Origin: Cuspidothrix sp046080125
GTDB lineage: Bacteria; Cyanobacteriota; Cyanobacteriia; Cyanobacteriales; Nostocaceae
Length of the DNA stretch: 6,249 bases
Assembly: GCA_046080125.1 (NCBI GenBank)
Contig: JBJTTJ010000154.1
Coordinates: 1-6,249 of the forward strand
Reading direction: 5' to 3'
Part shown: one piece after another, positions 1 to 5,935 of the stretch
How the letters are laid out: each line of letters opens with the position of its first letter
How positions within the stretch are numbered: the first letter of the stretch is position 1
Program-made: the position numbers and the translations under genes
Notes under the pieces: generated by a model
Seen by the model: only the letters and a program-made list of their open reading frames with translations
The model's database searches: none
What the model was told of the DNA's origin: nothing

Positions 1-39
1 CTCCTTTATGGTTATTTTCTGAATCTAATTTAGTCCTAA

Positions 40-174
40 GTAGAACAAAAACCGCAAAAATTAGCTACTAAATTACGCGAGTTAAATATTAATCCTGATA
101 GCTTATATAACGGTTCTCGGTTGAGTGAAATACAAAAACCCCAACCCCTGTCTCGCAAGCGAGGAGGGGGCTGA
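40..174 (+). pseudogene. Decayed 3' tail of a Uma2-like endonuclease gene (tentative)
   Basis: The frame starting at position 40 is open to TGA at 172-174 and reads VEQKPQKLATKLRELNINPD, then SLYNGSR. The string KLRELNINPDSL closely resembles the C-terminal coiled tail of cyanobacterial Uma2 (DUF820) PD-(D/E)XK proteins, which often end in a Q/E/R-rich helix followed by a KLRELGIDPD-type motif. The same frame has stops at 31-33 and 37-39, there is no start codon, and no catalytic domain is encoded in what is visible. The last dozen or so residues are read from a palindromic repeat, so the original stop was probably lost or overrun. The remainder may lie upstream of the window in another frame. 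The family call rests on one short motif. Confidence 0.35.
136..171. repeat. Dispersed palindromic repeat (CTCGCAAGCGAG core)
   Basis: The arms 145-156 and 159-170 form an imperfect 12-bp stem centred on CTCGCAAGCGAG, with one G/A mismatch and two G-T pairs. A C-rich flank precedes it and a G-run forms its end. Sequences of the pattern ACCCCAACCCC...CTCGC-AA-GCGAG...GGGGG recur in intergenic DNA of many cyanobacteria. I therefore read it as a dispersed repeat, not a dedicated terminator; no T-run follows. Here it supplies the last codons of the upstream gene remnant. Confidence 0.65.
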
Positions 175-451
175 TGATGTATCTCACCCATGTGCCTCTG
201 GGACGAAAAAGTTAATCGTTGCATTACAGTTAGGTGTACATAAATTCGTTTGTGTTTAAACCCTATATAAATTACTCTTTGAGAAAATCGCTAATGATAC
301 ACTAAGTGTCAAAAAATTGCACTAAAATCACTACGACGGTGATCTGTGGGTGTAAGGAGAGAGAGATATTTTCAAGTCACCTTGACGATAAAATTAATCA
401 ATTTCCTCTAGCTTCCGGGCTGACCGTACTAAAAAATTAGAGAGTTAATTT
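175..451 (+). other. Gene-free leader upstream of the membrane protein gene
   Basis: No credible reading frame is present in this 277-nt stretch. It is AT-rich and presumably carries the promoter of the gene at 452. The best candidate is an extended -10 box, TG-A-TACACT, at 295-303, without a convincing -35 box. A small inverted repeat ATCAC/GTGAT (327-331 and 339-343) follows. The purine-rich run TAAGGAGAGAGAG near 352-364 resembles a ribosome binding site but lies about 90 nt from the start codon and has no gene after it. Confidence 0.4.
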
Positions 452-1135
452 ATGTTTCAGTTGTTAAGTCGGGTTTTGCTGTGGCTGCTAATAGGTGTCG
501 TAGCCTACTCATTGTTTCAAAGATTGTATCCCACAGCAACTTTTGTAGGTAGATTCCTTTTAGGTTTGGTCATAGTTGTTTTAGCTTTAGCATTTTTCAA
601 TCCTAATGAACTAGCGCTGTCTTCTTTGTGGCGATTGATATCCTTCCCCCTCAAACCCTTGGGAGCATCGGTTTTAATGTTGTGTTTCGCTGCTCAAAAA
701 ATTAAGGGAGGAGGTATAGACAAGCCGGGGGGGTTATTATTGGGATGGGCTTTGACGATTTTACTGTTGTCTAGCACACCAGCGATCGCCTACTTTCTAG
801 TCAGATCACCCATTGCTACAGTTAGCGGGATTAATTTGGATCAGCAAGCTCCCTCATCTCTAGTAGCTTTTAGTCCTGAAAATACAGGTTCTACAATCTC
901 AGATATTCAGACAAATATCATCCCACCAATGGCACAGATCAATTTTCCCACCATAGCCGGGAATAATCTGAATGTGAATATCCCTCCCTATCTACTACAA
1001 AATCCTCAAGAAATCAGGACAAGAGGGTTACGGGTAGAAGACTTTGTTCCCAGTGCGGAAACTTTGCAACTTACTACCCAAGTATGGGAGAGTTATCTCA
1101 ATCAAATTTATAATTTCCTGCGTGGTCGCACCTAA
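452..1135 (+). CDS. YdcF-like membrane protein lacking the DUF218 core
   Basis: This 227-residue protein has four likely membrane segments at about residues 5-22, 31-50, 65-82 and 94-116. They include the strings FFNPNELALSSLW and LISFPLKPLG, which I recognise from the N-terminal half of cyanobacterial YdcF/DUF218 proteins. Its last 39 residues, with VEDFVPSAETL and IYNFLRGRT, resemble the C-terminal end of the same proteins (typically ..D.[IV]PSA.AL....YYFLRGWL). The part between, where the DUF218 fold with its VVLGGG-type nucleotide-like motif should be, is replaced by about 70 polar, N/P/Q-rich residues (120-188). The frame is continuous, so this is an in-frame loss or a short paralogue, not a frameshift. 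ATG 452 is preceded by a weak AGAGAG at 439-444. The exporter gene follows 77 nt downstream on the same strand, so co-transcription is plausible. Enzymatic activity is not expected; the function is unknown. Confidence 0.6.
   Translation: MFQLLSRVLLWLLIGVVAYSLFQRLYPTATFVGRFLLGLVIVVLALAFFNPNELALSSLWRLISFPLKPLGASVLMLCFAAQKIKGGGIDKPGGLLLGWALTILLLSSTPAIAYFLVRSPIATVSGINLDQQAPSSLVAFSPENTGSTISDIQTNIIPPMAQINFPTIAGNNLNVNIPPYLLQNPQEIRTRGLRVEDFVPSAETLQLTTQVWESYLNQIYNFLRGRT
782..789. repeat. HIP1 octamer (one of four copies)
   Basis: GCGATCGC occurs here and at 1751-1758, 2458-2465 and 5454-5461, each time inside a coding region. An 8-mer is expected about once in 65 kb of random DNA, so four in 6.2 kb is strong over-representation. 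This is the highly iterated palindrome typical of many cyanobacterial genomes and is the clearest taxonomic marker in the window. Confidence 0.95.
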
Positions 1136-1144
1136 TTGTTAGAT

Positions 1145-1173
1145 GGGGGAGGCGGGGAGGCGGGGAGGCGGGG
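1145..1173 (+). repeat. G-rich 8-nt tandem repeat, potential G-quadruplex
   Basis: Three perfect copies of GGGGAGGC (1146-1153, 1154-1161, 1162-1169) are followed by a final GGGG. This gives four runs of at least four G separated by 4-nt AGGC spacers, which meets the usual G-quadruplex pattern. It begins 10 nt after the stop of the membrane protein gene and ends 39 nt before the exporter's ATG. It would therefore lie in the sense strand of any transcript spanning the two genes. Comparable G-rich arrays with variable copy number are common between cyanobacterial genes, and a regulatory role is only inferred. Confidence 0.8.
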
Positions 1174-1212
1174 ATAATTAACAAATTACCAAAAAGTTGC
1201 ATAATTGTTGGC

Positions 1213-2964
1213 ATGGCCAATTCTCACAGATTTAGTAAAATCACAAATTATTTACGCCCCTATTGGCGGGAAACTGTCCTAGGTATTATTGCCTTGTTCG
1301 TTGTTAATGGATTAGGTGTCTATATCCCGTTGTTAATTCGCTCAGGGGTAGATAAACTTTCCACAAGTTTTAGTTTTAATGAGATTATCCGTTATGTGGT
1401 CATTATCGCCCTACTTAGTTCTGCTATGTGGATGATGCGAATGGCTTCTCGGATTTGGATCTTTGGTGTAGGTAGACAGGTAGAATTTGATTTAAAACAA
1501 CGGATTTTTGAACATTTACTGCGCTTAGAACCTGCCTATTTTAATCTTAATACACCAGGAGATTTAATTAGTCGAGCGACTAGTGATGTAGATAATATTC
1601 GGCTCTTGTTAGGTTTTGCGGTTTTAAGCTTGGCTAATACCTTATTTGCCTATAGTTTAACGTTGCCAGTAATGTTGTCTTTGAGTGTGGAGTTAACATT
1701 GGCATCATTAGCGGTGTATCCATTTATGTTTATAATGGTACATTTGTTTAGCGATCGCTTGCGAAAGGAACAAACCATAGTCCAGGAACAACTTTCAGAT
1801 ATTAGTGAACTGGTGCGCGAAGATATTAGCGGTATCGCTTTGATTAAAATTTACGCCCAAGAAGAAAATGAGCGTCAAGCATTTAATCAGAAAAATGAAC
1901 AGTTATTAGCCGCTAACCTACAACTAGCTAAAAGTCGTAACACCCTATTTCCGCTCATTGGTGGATTAGCAAATCTCAGTTCTTTAATTATCATCTGGTT
2001 GGGAACAGTCAAAATATCTACTGGAAGCTTGGCAATCGGGGATTTTTTGGCGTTGTTAATTTATGTGGAGCGTTTAGTGTTCCCCACGGCTTTGTTAGGA
2101 TTTACTATTACAGCTTACCAACGAGGTGAAGTTAGTATTGACCGTTTAGAATCTATCCTCAGCGTAACTCCGAAAATTCAAGATACACCAGATACTATTC
2201 ATCTAGAAGCAAGTCAAATTAAAGGGGAATTAACTGCTGTTAATTTTAGTTACACCTATCCCGGCGCAAATACTCCAGCTTTAAAGGATATTAATTTGAC
2301 TATTGCTCCGGGGGAAGTAGTCGCCATTGTTGGTCCAATTGGGTCGGGAAAATCCACCCTAGCTAATGCCATTCCTAGATTATTAGATATTGAACCAGGA
2401 CAGTTATTTTTAGATGGTGTGGACATTACTAAACTAGCTGTGAGTGATTTACGCGGTGCGATCGCTTACGTCCCTCAAGATAGTTTTCTATTCAGTACCA
2501 CAGTCAAAAATAATATCCGTTATGGCGATCCCATGACCCCGGAGGAAGATGTAGTTTACGCCAGCAAAATAGCGCAAATTGAGGCAGAAATTGAGAATTT
2601 CCCCCAAAAATACGAAACTCTCGTCGGTGAGCGTGGTATTACCCTTTCTGGAGGACAGAGACAACGAACAGCTTTAGCTAGATCAATTTTAATTGATGCC
2701 CCCATTTTACTTTTAGATGATGCTCTTTCCAGTGTAGATAATCAAACTGCTACCCAAATCCTTGGCAATTTAGCCACAGACACTAACAGAAAAACTGTAA
2801 TTTTTATTACTCATCAACTTTCCGCAGCCGCCACATCAGATCGAATTCTGGTCATGGATCAAGGTAAAATCGTACAAATGGGTCATCATTCCGAACTCCT
2901 GAAACAACCAGGAATTTATAAGACCTTATGGAGTCAGCATCAAGTAGAGGAACTACTCCATTAG
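1213..2964 (+). CDS. ABC exporter half-transporter, MdlA/YheI-like (permease plus ATPase)
   Basis: This full-length 583-residue ABCB-type exporter subunit sits in the cytoplasmic membrane and uses ATP to expel a substrate that cannot be predicted. Six membrane helices fall at about 21-44, 59-77, 132-155, 157-178, 245-266 and 274-296. The nucleotide-binding domain (about 337-583) has A-loop tyrosines 347/349, Walker A GPIGSGKST (374-382, Lys380), Q-loop Gln422, X-loop VGERG (471-475), signature LSGGQ (478-482), Walker B ILLLDD (Asp502), D-loop SSVD (506-509) and switch His534. The residue after the Walker B aspartate, normally the catalytic glutamate, is Asp503. The LLLDDALS pattern is typical of MdlA/YheI-type subunits of heterodimeric exporters, so a partner subunit is likely; none is encoded here. 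No strong ribosome binding site precedes ATG 1213. Extra in-frame sequence upstream is not suggested, because the N-terminus fits the family. Confidence 0.95.
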   Translation: MANSHRFSKITNYLRPYWRETVLGIIALFVVNGLGVYIPLLIRSGVDKLSTSFSFNEIIRYVVIIALLSSAMWMMRMASRIWIFGVGRQVEFDLKQRIFEHLLRLEPAYFNLNTPGDLISRATSDVDNIRLLLGFAVLSLANTLFAYSLTLPVMLSLSVELTLASLAVYPFMFIMVHLFSDRLRKEQTIVQEQLSDISELVREDISGIALIKIYAQEENERQAFNQKNEQLLAANLQLAKSRNTLFPLIGGLANLSSLIIIWLGTVKISTGSLAIGDFLALLIYVERLVFPTALLGFTITAYQRGEVSIDRLESILSVTPKIQDTPDTIHLEASQIKGELTAVNFSYTYPGANTPALKDINLTIAPGEVVAIVGPIGSGKSTLANAIPRLLDIEPGQLFLDGVDITKLAVSDLRGAIAYVPQDSFLFSTTVKNNIRYGDPMTPEEDVVYASKIAQIEAEIENFPQKYETLVGERGITLSGGQRQRTALARSILIDAPILLLDDALSSVDNQTATQILGNLATDTNRKTVIFITHQLSAAATSDRILVMDQGKIVQMGHHSELLKQPGIYKTLWSQHQVEELLH

Positions 2965-2979
2965 ATCTATAATAGATGA

Positions 2980-3147
2980 ATTTTTGTCATTGCCCTGGTT
3001 CAAACAGTAATTATCCTCAGTGCTAGAGAAATTGGTTTAACTTTTGCCCTCAATGAAATTAACCAAATATTGCCTAAAATTATCCGTTTTGCCGCATTAG
3101 CTTTTTGTGCAATTGGTATCGTATTTTTGGGCTATTCATTTATTTAA
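2980..3147 (+). pseudogene. Start-less 3' fragment of a membrane protein gene
   Basis: Directly after the exporter gene a frame opens behind an in-frame TGA (2977-2979) and runs 55 codons to TAA at 3145-3147 without any ATG or GTG. It encodes two hydrophobic segments: one near its start (FVIALVQTVIILSA), and one at its end (RFAALAFCAIGIVFLGYSFI). They are joined by a polar loop containing REIGLTFALNEINQ. This looks like the C-terminal portion of a small integral membrane protein whose 5' part was deleted, probably with the junction close to the exporter's stop. I do not recognise the family. It could also be chance, but the codon pattern and sharply amphipathic layout argue for former coding sequence. 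Confidence 0.5.
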
Positions 3148-3168
3148 TCTGAATGTAATAACTCCTCT

Positions 3169-3190
3169 GGTGGGCAATGCCCACCCTACG
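3169..3190. repeat. Short dispersed palindrome GGTGGGCA-A-TGCCCACC
   Basis: Perfect 8-nt arms (3169-3176 and 3178-3185) flank a single A and are followed by CTACG. The unit GGTGGGCAATGCCCACCCTAC is one I recognise as widespread in cyanobacterial intergenic DNA. As RNA it would fold as a 6-bp GC-rich stem with a 5-nt loop. It lies between the membrane protein fragment and the KGK gene and has no T-run, so it is not a clear terminator. Confidence 0.7.
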
Positions 3191-3262
3191 TTATCTATCT
3201 AGAATTTGAGGATTTACAGGATGTTGTGTAGGTTTGATTTAGATATTTTTGCGTAAGTTAAT

Positions 3263-3676
3263 ATGAGTGATAAACTTATTCCCCTAGAATGTGATGATGA
3301 TATTATTCGGCTTTCTGAGGATAGTTTTACCGTCACAAGGTTAAAAGAATTAGTAATTAAAGCAGTTAGACAGAAACCATTATTGGAGACAGGGTATGTG
3401 AAGTGTAATACAGATGATTGTATTACGTATTTAAGTTCTTTTAAATTCTATGAAGAAAAGCTTGATGTAACTGATTTGCAACTTCAAATAGTAAAAGAGT
3501 GTTAGATATTAAGAATTGGTGGTAAAGGTTGGGAAAAAGGCAAGATTAAAATAAAGATATCTATTTCACTTAAAAATAGATATAATGATTATGTTGAAAT
3601 AGAATTTTGTCCTAATGAACCAGAAAAACTAGAATCACCATTAGATGATTTGAGAAAAAAATTAGAGAATATATAG
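3263..3676 (+). pseudogene. KGK-domain protein gene interrupted by an in-frame TAG
   Basis: The first 80 codons end at TAG 3503-3505. Reading on in the same frame gives ILRIGGKGWEKGKIKIKISI, then VEIEFCPNEPE and SPLDDLRKKLENI, ending at TAG 3674-3676. The motif GGKGWEKGK (86-94 counting through the stop), the EFCPNEPE segment (114-121) and the terminal SPLDD (125-129) are hallmarks of the cyanobacterial KGK family, whose role is unknown. The N-terminal part also fits, with a D-rich start and a helical middle. In family members the residues before the motif often read D-C-E-[IV]-L-[KR], so the stop very likely replaces GAG (Glu) at codon 81, a single G-to-T change. The 80-residue product would lack the defining motif. 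No ATG permits restart downstream. No convincing promoter or ribosome binding site was seen. Confidence 0.8.
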
Positions 3677-3710
3677 TATTTTATTGAGTGTCAATTAAAA
3701 TGAAAAATAT

Positions 3711-3757
3711 AGTTGAGCTTTAGCTACTAACTGCGATGAAGCGCAACTATCAGTTTT
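3711..3757. terminator. Hairpin between convergent genes, possible terminator
   Basis: AGTTGAGCTT (3711-3720) pairs with AAGCGCAACT (3739-3748) over 10 bp with one A/G mismatch and an 18-nt loop. On the + strand a TTTT follows at 3754-3757. It sits between the end of the KGK pseudogene and the end of the oppositely oriented DUF29 gene, where a bidirectional terminator is expected. The stem is moderate and the T-run short and offset, so the call is weak. Confidence 0.3.
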
Positions 3758-3758
3758 A

Positions 3759-4301
3759 CTAAGAAAATTTAGGAAACCAATTTTCATCCAGAATTTGTTC
3801 TAAAGAACCAATGGGGATAATAGGGAATATATCAAGAGGTAATTGAGAGCGATAACTAGCCTGTTTTCTGGCATTTTGATAACATTCATCAAAGATATCT
3901 AAAATGTAAGGTTTTAAACTAGGACTATCTGCCAATTCATCTTTTATTTGTCTCCGAAATTCTATAATTTCACCTTGCCAATGTCCTTGATTTCGTTCTC
4001 TTTCACCTTGCCAACATTGAAGTTTTAAAAGATGCTCAAGAAGTCTAATTAGTAAACTTTTGATTGCCCTTTTTTCACTTCTACCCATAGTTTCTAACTC
4101 TTCCAATAAATTATCTAAATCAACAGCAGTAAATTGTCTAGTACGCAATTGATTAATAGTAGTTTTTAACCACAGGTAATAATCTTGATCATATAGAGTT
4201 TGAACTTGTGTAGAACTTGGTTGTAACATAGGTGTTTCTATTTTCATATCTAGACGAATAATTTCATCTTGTACTTGTTGGTTGAGAAGTAGTGTAGTCA
4301 T
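3759..4301 (-). CDS. DUF29 family protein
   Basis: This 180-residue protein carries the DUF29 fold from about residue 35 to the end. It opens with TLYDQDYYLWLKTT, followed by DLDNLLEELETMGRSEKRAI (61-80), a helical LLEHLLKLQ stretch, ERERNQGHWQGEI (100-112), SPSLKPYILDIFDECY (126-141) and the closing LEQILDENWFP. DUF29 proteins are small, mostly helical, and greatly expanded in cyanobacteria. Their function is unknown. No membrane segment or signal peptide is seen. Members normally begin only a few residues before the LYDxDYYLW motif, so the first 30 or so residues are an unusual extension. Met25 (codon at 4227-4229) is an alternative start and Met19 another. None has a clear ribosome binding site. 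It lies downstream of, and co-oriented with, the aldehyde dehydrogenase gene, but 167 nt and a palindromic element separate them. Confidence 0.85.
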   Translation of the reverse strand: MTTLLLNQQVQDEIIRLDMKIETPMLQPSSTQVQTLYDQDYYLWLKTTINQLRTRQFTAVDLDNLLEELETMGRSEKRAIKSLLIRLLEHLLKLQCWQGERERNQGHWQGEIIEFRRQIKDELADSPSLKPYILDIFDECYQNARKQASYRSQLPLDIFPIIPIGSLEQILDENWFPKFS

Positions 4302-4330
4302 GTTTGGTCAGCTACATCTTTTATATTATT

Positions 4331-4336
4331 ATTATA
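4331..4336 (-). promoter_or_regulatory. Possible -10 box for the DUF29 gene
   Basis: On the minus strand a perfect TATAAT lies 29 nt before the ATG at 4301. No good -35 element is seen at the usual distance (the hexamer there reads TCCTTA). The surroundings are extremely AT-rich, so the match could be fortuitous. Its position would give a short leader of about 20 nt. Confidence 0.3.
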
Positions 4337-4375
4337 CATTAACTTACGAAATATAAGGATTCAGATGAGGAGATA

Positions 4376-4441
4376 AGATCCCCGACTTCTAAGATCAATT
4401 AATCATGTATGGACACAATAAATAAAAGAGGTCGGGGATCT
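4376..4441. repeat. 66-bp palindromic element with 15-bp terminal inverted repeats
   Basis: AGATCCCCGACTTCT (4376-4390) and AGAGGTCGGGGATCT (4427-4441) are inverted copies matching at 14 of 15 positions. The one difference is a G-T-type change. They enclose a 36-nt AT-rich centre with no coding content. GATCCCCGACTTCT-type ends recur as inverted repeats in Nostocales genomes, so this is probably a small non-autonomous, MITE-like element or a remnant of one. No target-site duplication is obvious. It lies 28 nt beyond the aldehyde dehydrogenase stop codon, where its strong stem could also help end that transcript, although no T-run follows. Confidence 0.65.
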
Positions 4442-4468
4442 GTTACCGTTGGGAGTAGAGAATTTGAA

Positions 4469-5854
4469 TTAAATCCCAATAATTCGTTTTAACAGCGACA
4501 ATTTACCTTTATATGGTGCATATCGCCAATCTATATCCAAACGAAATGAGTTTTTTAAGACACTTTTATAATGGGAAAAAGTATCAAAACTAGCTTTACC
4601 GTGATAGCTACCAATGCCACTATCACCCACACCACCAAAGGGTAAGGAGGAAACACCAACTTGCATTACTGTGTCATTAATACATACTCCTCCAGATGAT
4701 GTTTCCTGTAAAATCTGTTTTTGCAGGTTTTTATTTTGGCAAAATAAATATAAAGCCAGGGGTTTGGGTCGAGAGTTAATTAAGCTAATGGCTTCATTGA
4801 TATCAGTATATTCAATGATGGGTAAAATTGGCCCAAAAATCTCCTCCTGCATGACTGCATCTTCTAACGTCACATTTTCTAACAAAGTGGGAGCAATATA
4901 AAGTTCTTCCCGGTTAGTTTCTCCACCAACAATAATTTTCCCAGCTTTGAGTAAATTAGCTAATCTATCAAAATGTTTATGATGAACAATTCTGGCATAA
5001 TCTGGACTGGTAGCAGGATTTTCACCATAAAATTCCTGGAGACATTTTTGCAAAGCAGTGATTAATTCTGGTTTGATTTTTTTATCTACTAACAGATAAT
5101 CTGGTGCAATACAAGTTTGTCCAGCGTTAATAAATTTACCCCAAGTAATGCGTTTAGCGGTATAGTCTAGATTAATGTCAGTATCAATGATACAAGGACT
5201 TTTGCCACCTAGTTCTAAAGTTACTGGAGTGAGATGTTTAGCGGCAGCCTCCATGACAATTTTACCAATGGCTGTACCACCAGTAAAAAAGATGTGATCA
5301 AATTTTTGGGCTAGTAACTGTTGACTAGTTTCTACTGCTCCTTGAATGACGGTAATATATTCTGGAGCAAAGTATTTTTGAATCAATTCGCTGATTAAAT
5401 TAGAAGTATGGGGTGCAAGTTCCGAAGGTTTAATAATCGTACAATTTCCCGAAGCGATCGCACCAACTAAAGGTGATATGATTAATTGAAAGGGATAATT
5501 CCAAGGACCAATAATTAAAACTACTCCCAAGGGTTCTGGATAAGTTTTAGCCCCATAAGGAAAAAATTCTAAAGGAACGGCTGCTTTTTTTGGTTTTGTC
5601 CAGTTATTGATATGCTTGAGAGCATAATCAATTTCTTTATTAACACCGATTTCTGTAGCATAACTTTCAAATTCTGGTTTATGTAAATCGGCTTTTAATG
5701 CTTGGATAATTCCCTCTTTATTCTCACTCACTAATTGTTTGAGTATTTTAAGTTGGGAAATCCGAAAAGCTACATCTTTAGTTTTACCTGTTTGGAAAAA
5801 CTGCCGTTGTTTAGCGATTATATCGAGAGGTTTGGATAATTCGGTAGTAAGCAT
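4469..5854 (-). CDS. Class 3 aldehyde dehydrogenase (fatty/apocarotenal aldehyde oxidation)
   Basis: This 461-residue NAD(P)-dependent aldehyde dehydrogenase has the usual length for the short, class 3 branch. Visible motifs are GPWNYPF (116-122, oxyanion Asn119), KPSE (142-145) for cofactor binding, the Rossmann turn FFTGGTAIG (189-197), the general base in LELGGKSP (Glu214), catalytic Cys248 in GQTCIAPDY, and EEIFGP (337-342). The C-terminus is RYAPYKGKLSLLKRIIGI, a basic amphipathic tail without a full membrane helix. The related Synechocystis enzyme Slr0091 is known to oxidise apocarotenals and alkanals to acids, so a role in clearing lipid or carotenoid-derived aldehydes is likely; the exact substrate is inferred. 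Start ATG 5852-5854 gives the family's normal N-terminus; no clear ribosome binding site precedes it. The gene appears monocistronic, with hairpins on both sides. Confidence 0.96.
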   Translation of the reverse strand: MLTTELSKPLDIIAKQRQFFQTGKTKDVAFRISQLKILKQLVSENKEGIIQALKADLHKPEFESYATEIGVNKEIDYALKHINNWTKPKKAAVPLEFFPYGAKTYPEPLGVVLIIGPWNYPFQLIISPLVGAIASGNCTIIKPSELAPHTSNLISELIQKYFAPEYITVIQGAVETSQQLLAQKFDHIFFTGGTAIGKIVMEAAAKHLTPVTLELGGKSPCIIDTDINLDYTAKRITWGKFINAGQTCIAPDYLLVDKKIKPELITALQKCLQEFYGENPATSPDYARIVHHKHFDRLANLLKAGKIIVGGETNREELYIAPTLLENVTLEDAVMQEEIFGPILPIIEYTDINEAISLINSRPKPLALYLFCQNKNLQKQILQETSSGGVCINDTVMQVGVSSLPFGGVGDSGIGSYHGKASFDTFSHYKSVLKNSFRLDIDWRYAPYKGKLSLLKRIIGI

Positions 5855-5893
5855 TTTTTCTGATAACTAGGTAATAAAATTCGCAAATTCTAG

Positions 5894-5935
5894 AAAAATT
5901 ATTATTAATGCAGATATTTTTTACTGCATTAATAA
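5894..5935 (-). terminator. Hairpin after the Rpn-family gene, probable intrinsic terminator
   Basis: The arms 5902-5913 and 5924-5935 are perfect 12-nt inverted copies (TTATTAATGCAG / CTGCATTAATAA) with a 10-nt spacer. Read on the minus strand, the stem starts 13 nt after the stop codon of the gene at 5949 and is followed by TAATTTTTC, so it has the layout of a Rho-independent terminator. The stem is AT-rich and therefore weaker than usual. Being 48 nt upstream of the aldehyde dehydrogenase start, the palindrome could instead be a binding site for a regulator of that gene. Confidence 0.45.

Noticed and set aside
36..224. 62-codon minus-strand open frame
   Set aside because: It runs across the palindromic repeat and the Uma2-like tail on the opposite strand, has no recognisable domain and no ribosome binding site.
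1109..1114. TATAAT near the end of the YdcF-like gene as a promoter for the exporter
   Set aside because: No -35 element at the right distance (G-rich instead) and the match lies in AT-rich coding sequence.
2965..2977. ATCTAT-A-ATAGAT palindrome after the exporter's stop as a terminator
   Set aside because: The arms are 6 bp with a 1-nt centre and all AT apart from two pairs, so an RNA stem would be negligible despite the following T-run.
2976..3026. Cys-rich 16-residue micro-ORF (MNFCHCPGSNSNYPQC)
   Set aside because: It superficially resembles a zinc-ribbon start, but it is very short and overlaps, in another frame, the more convincing membrane protein fragment.
3720..3730. 11-mer TTAGCTACTAA shared with positions 61-71
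   Set aside because: The flanking sequences do not match and the reading frames are unrelated; an AT-rich chance match is sufficient.
3968..4014. 14-nt direct repeat (TTTCACCTTGCCAA, 33 nt apart) inside the DUF29 gene
   Set aside because: It corresponds to two WQGE segments around ERERNQGH, a region that looks normal for DUF29 proteins; no recent duplication is needed to explain it.
4614..4901. 95-codon plus-strand open frame
   Set aside because: It lies entirely antisense inside the well-supported aldehyde dehydrogenase gene and has no family features.
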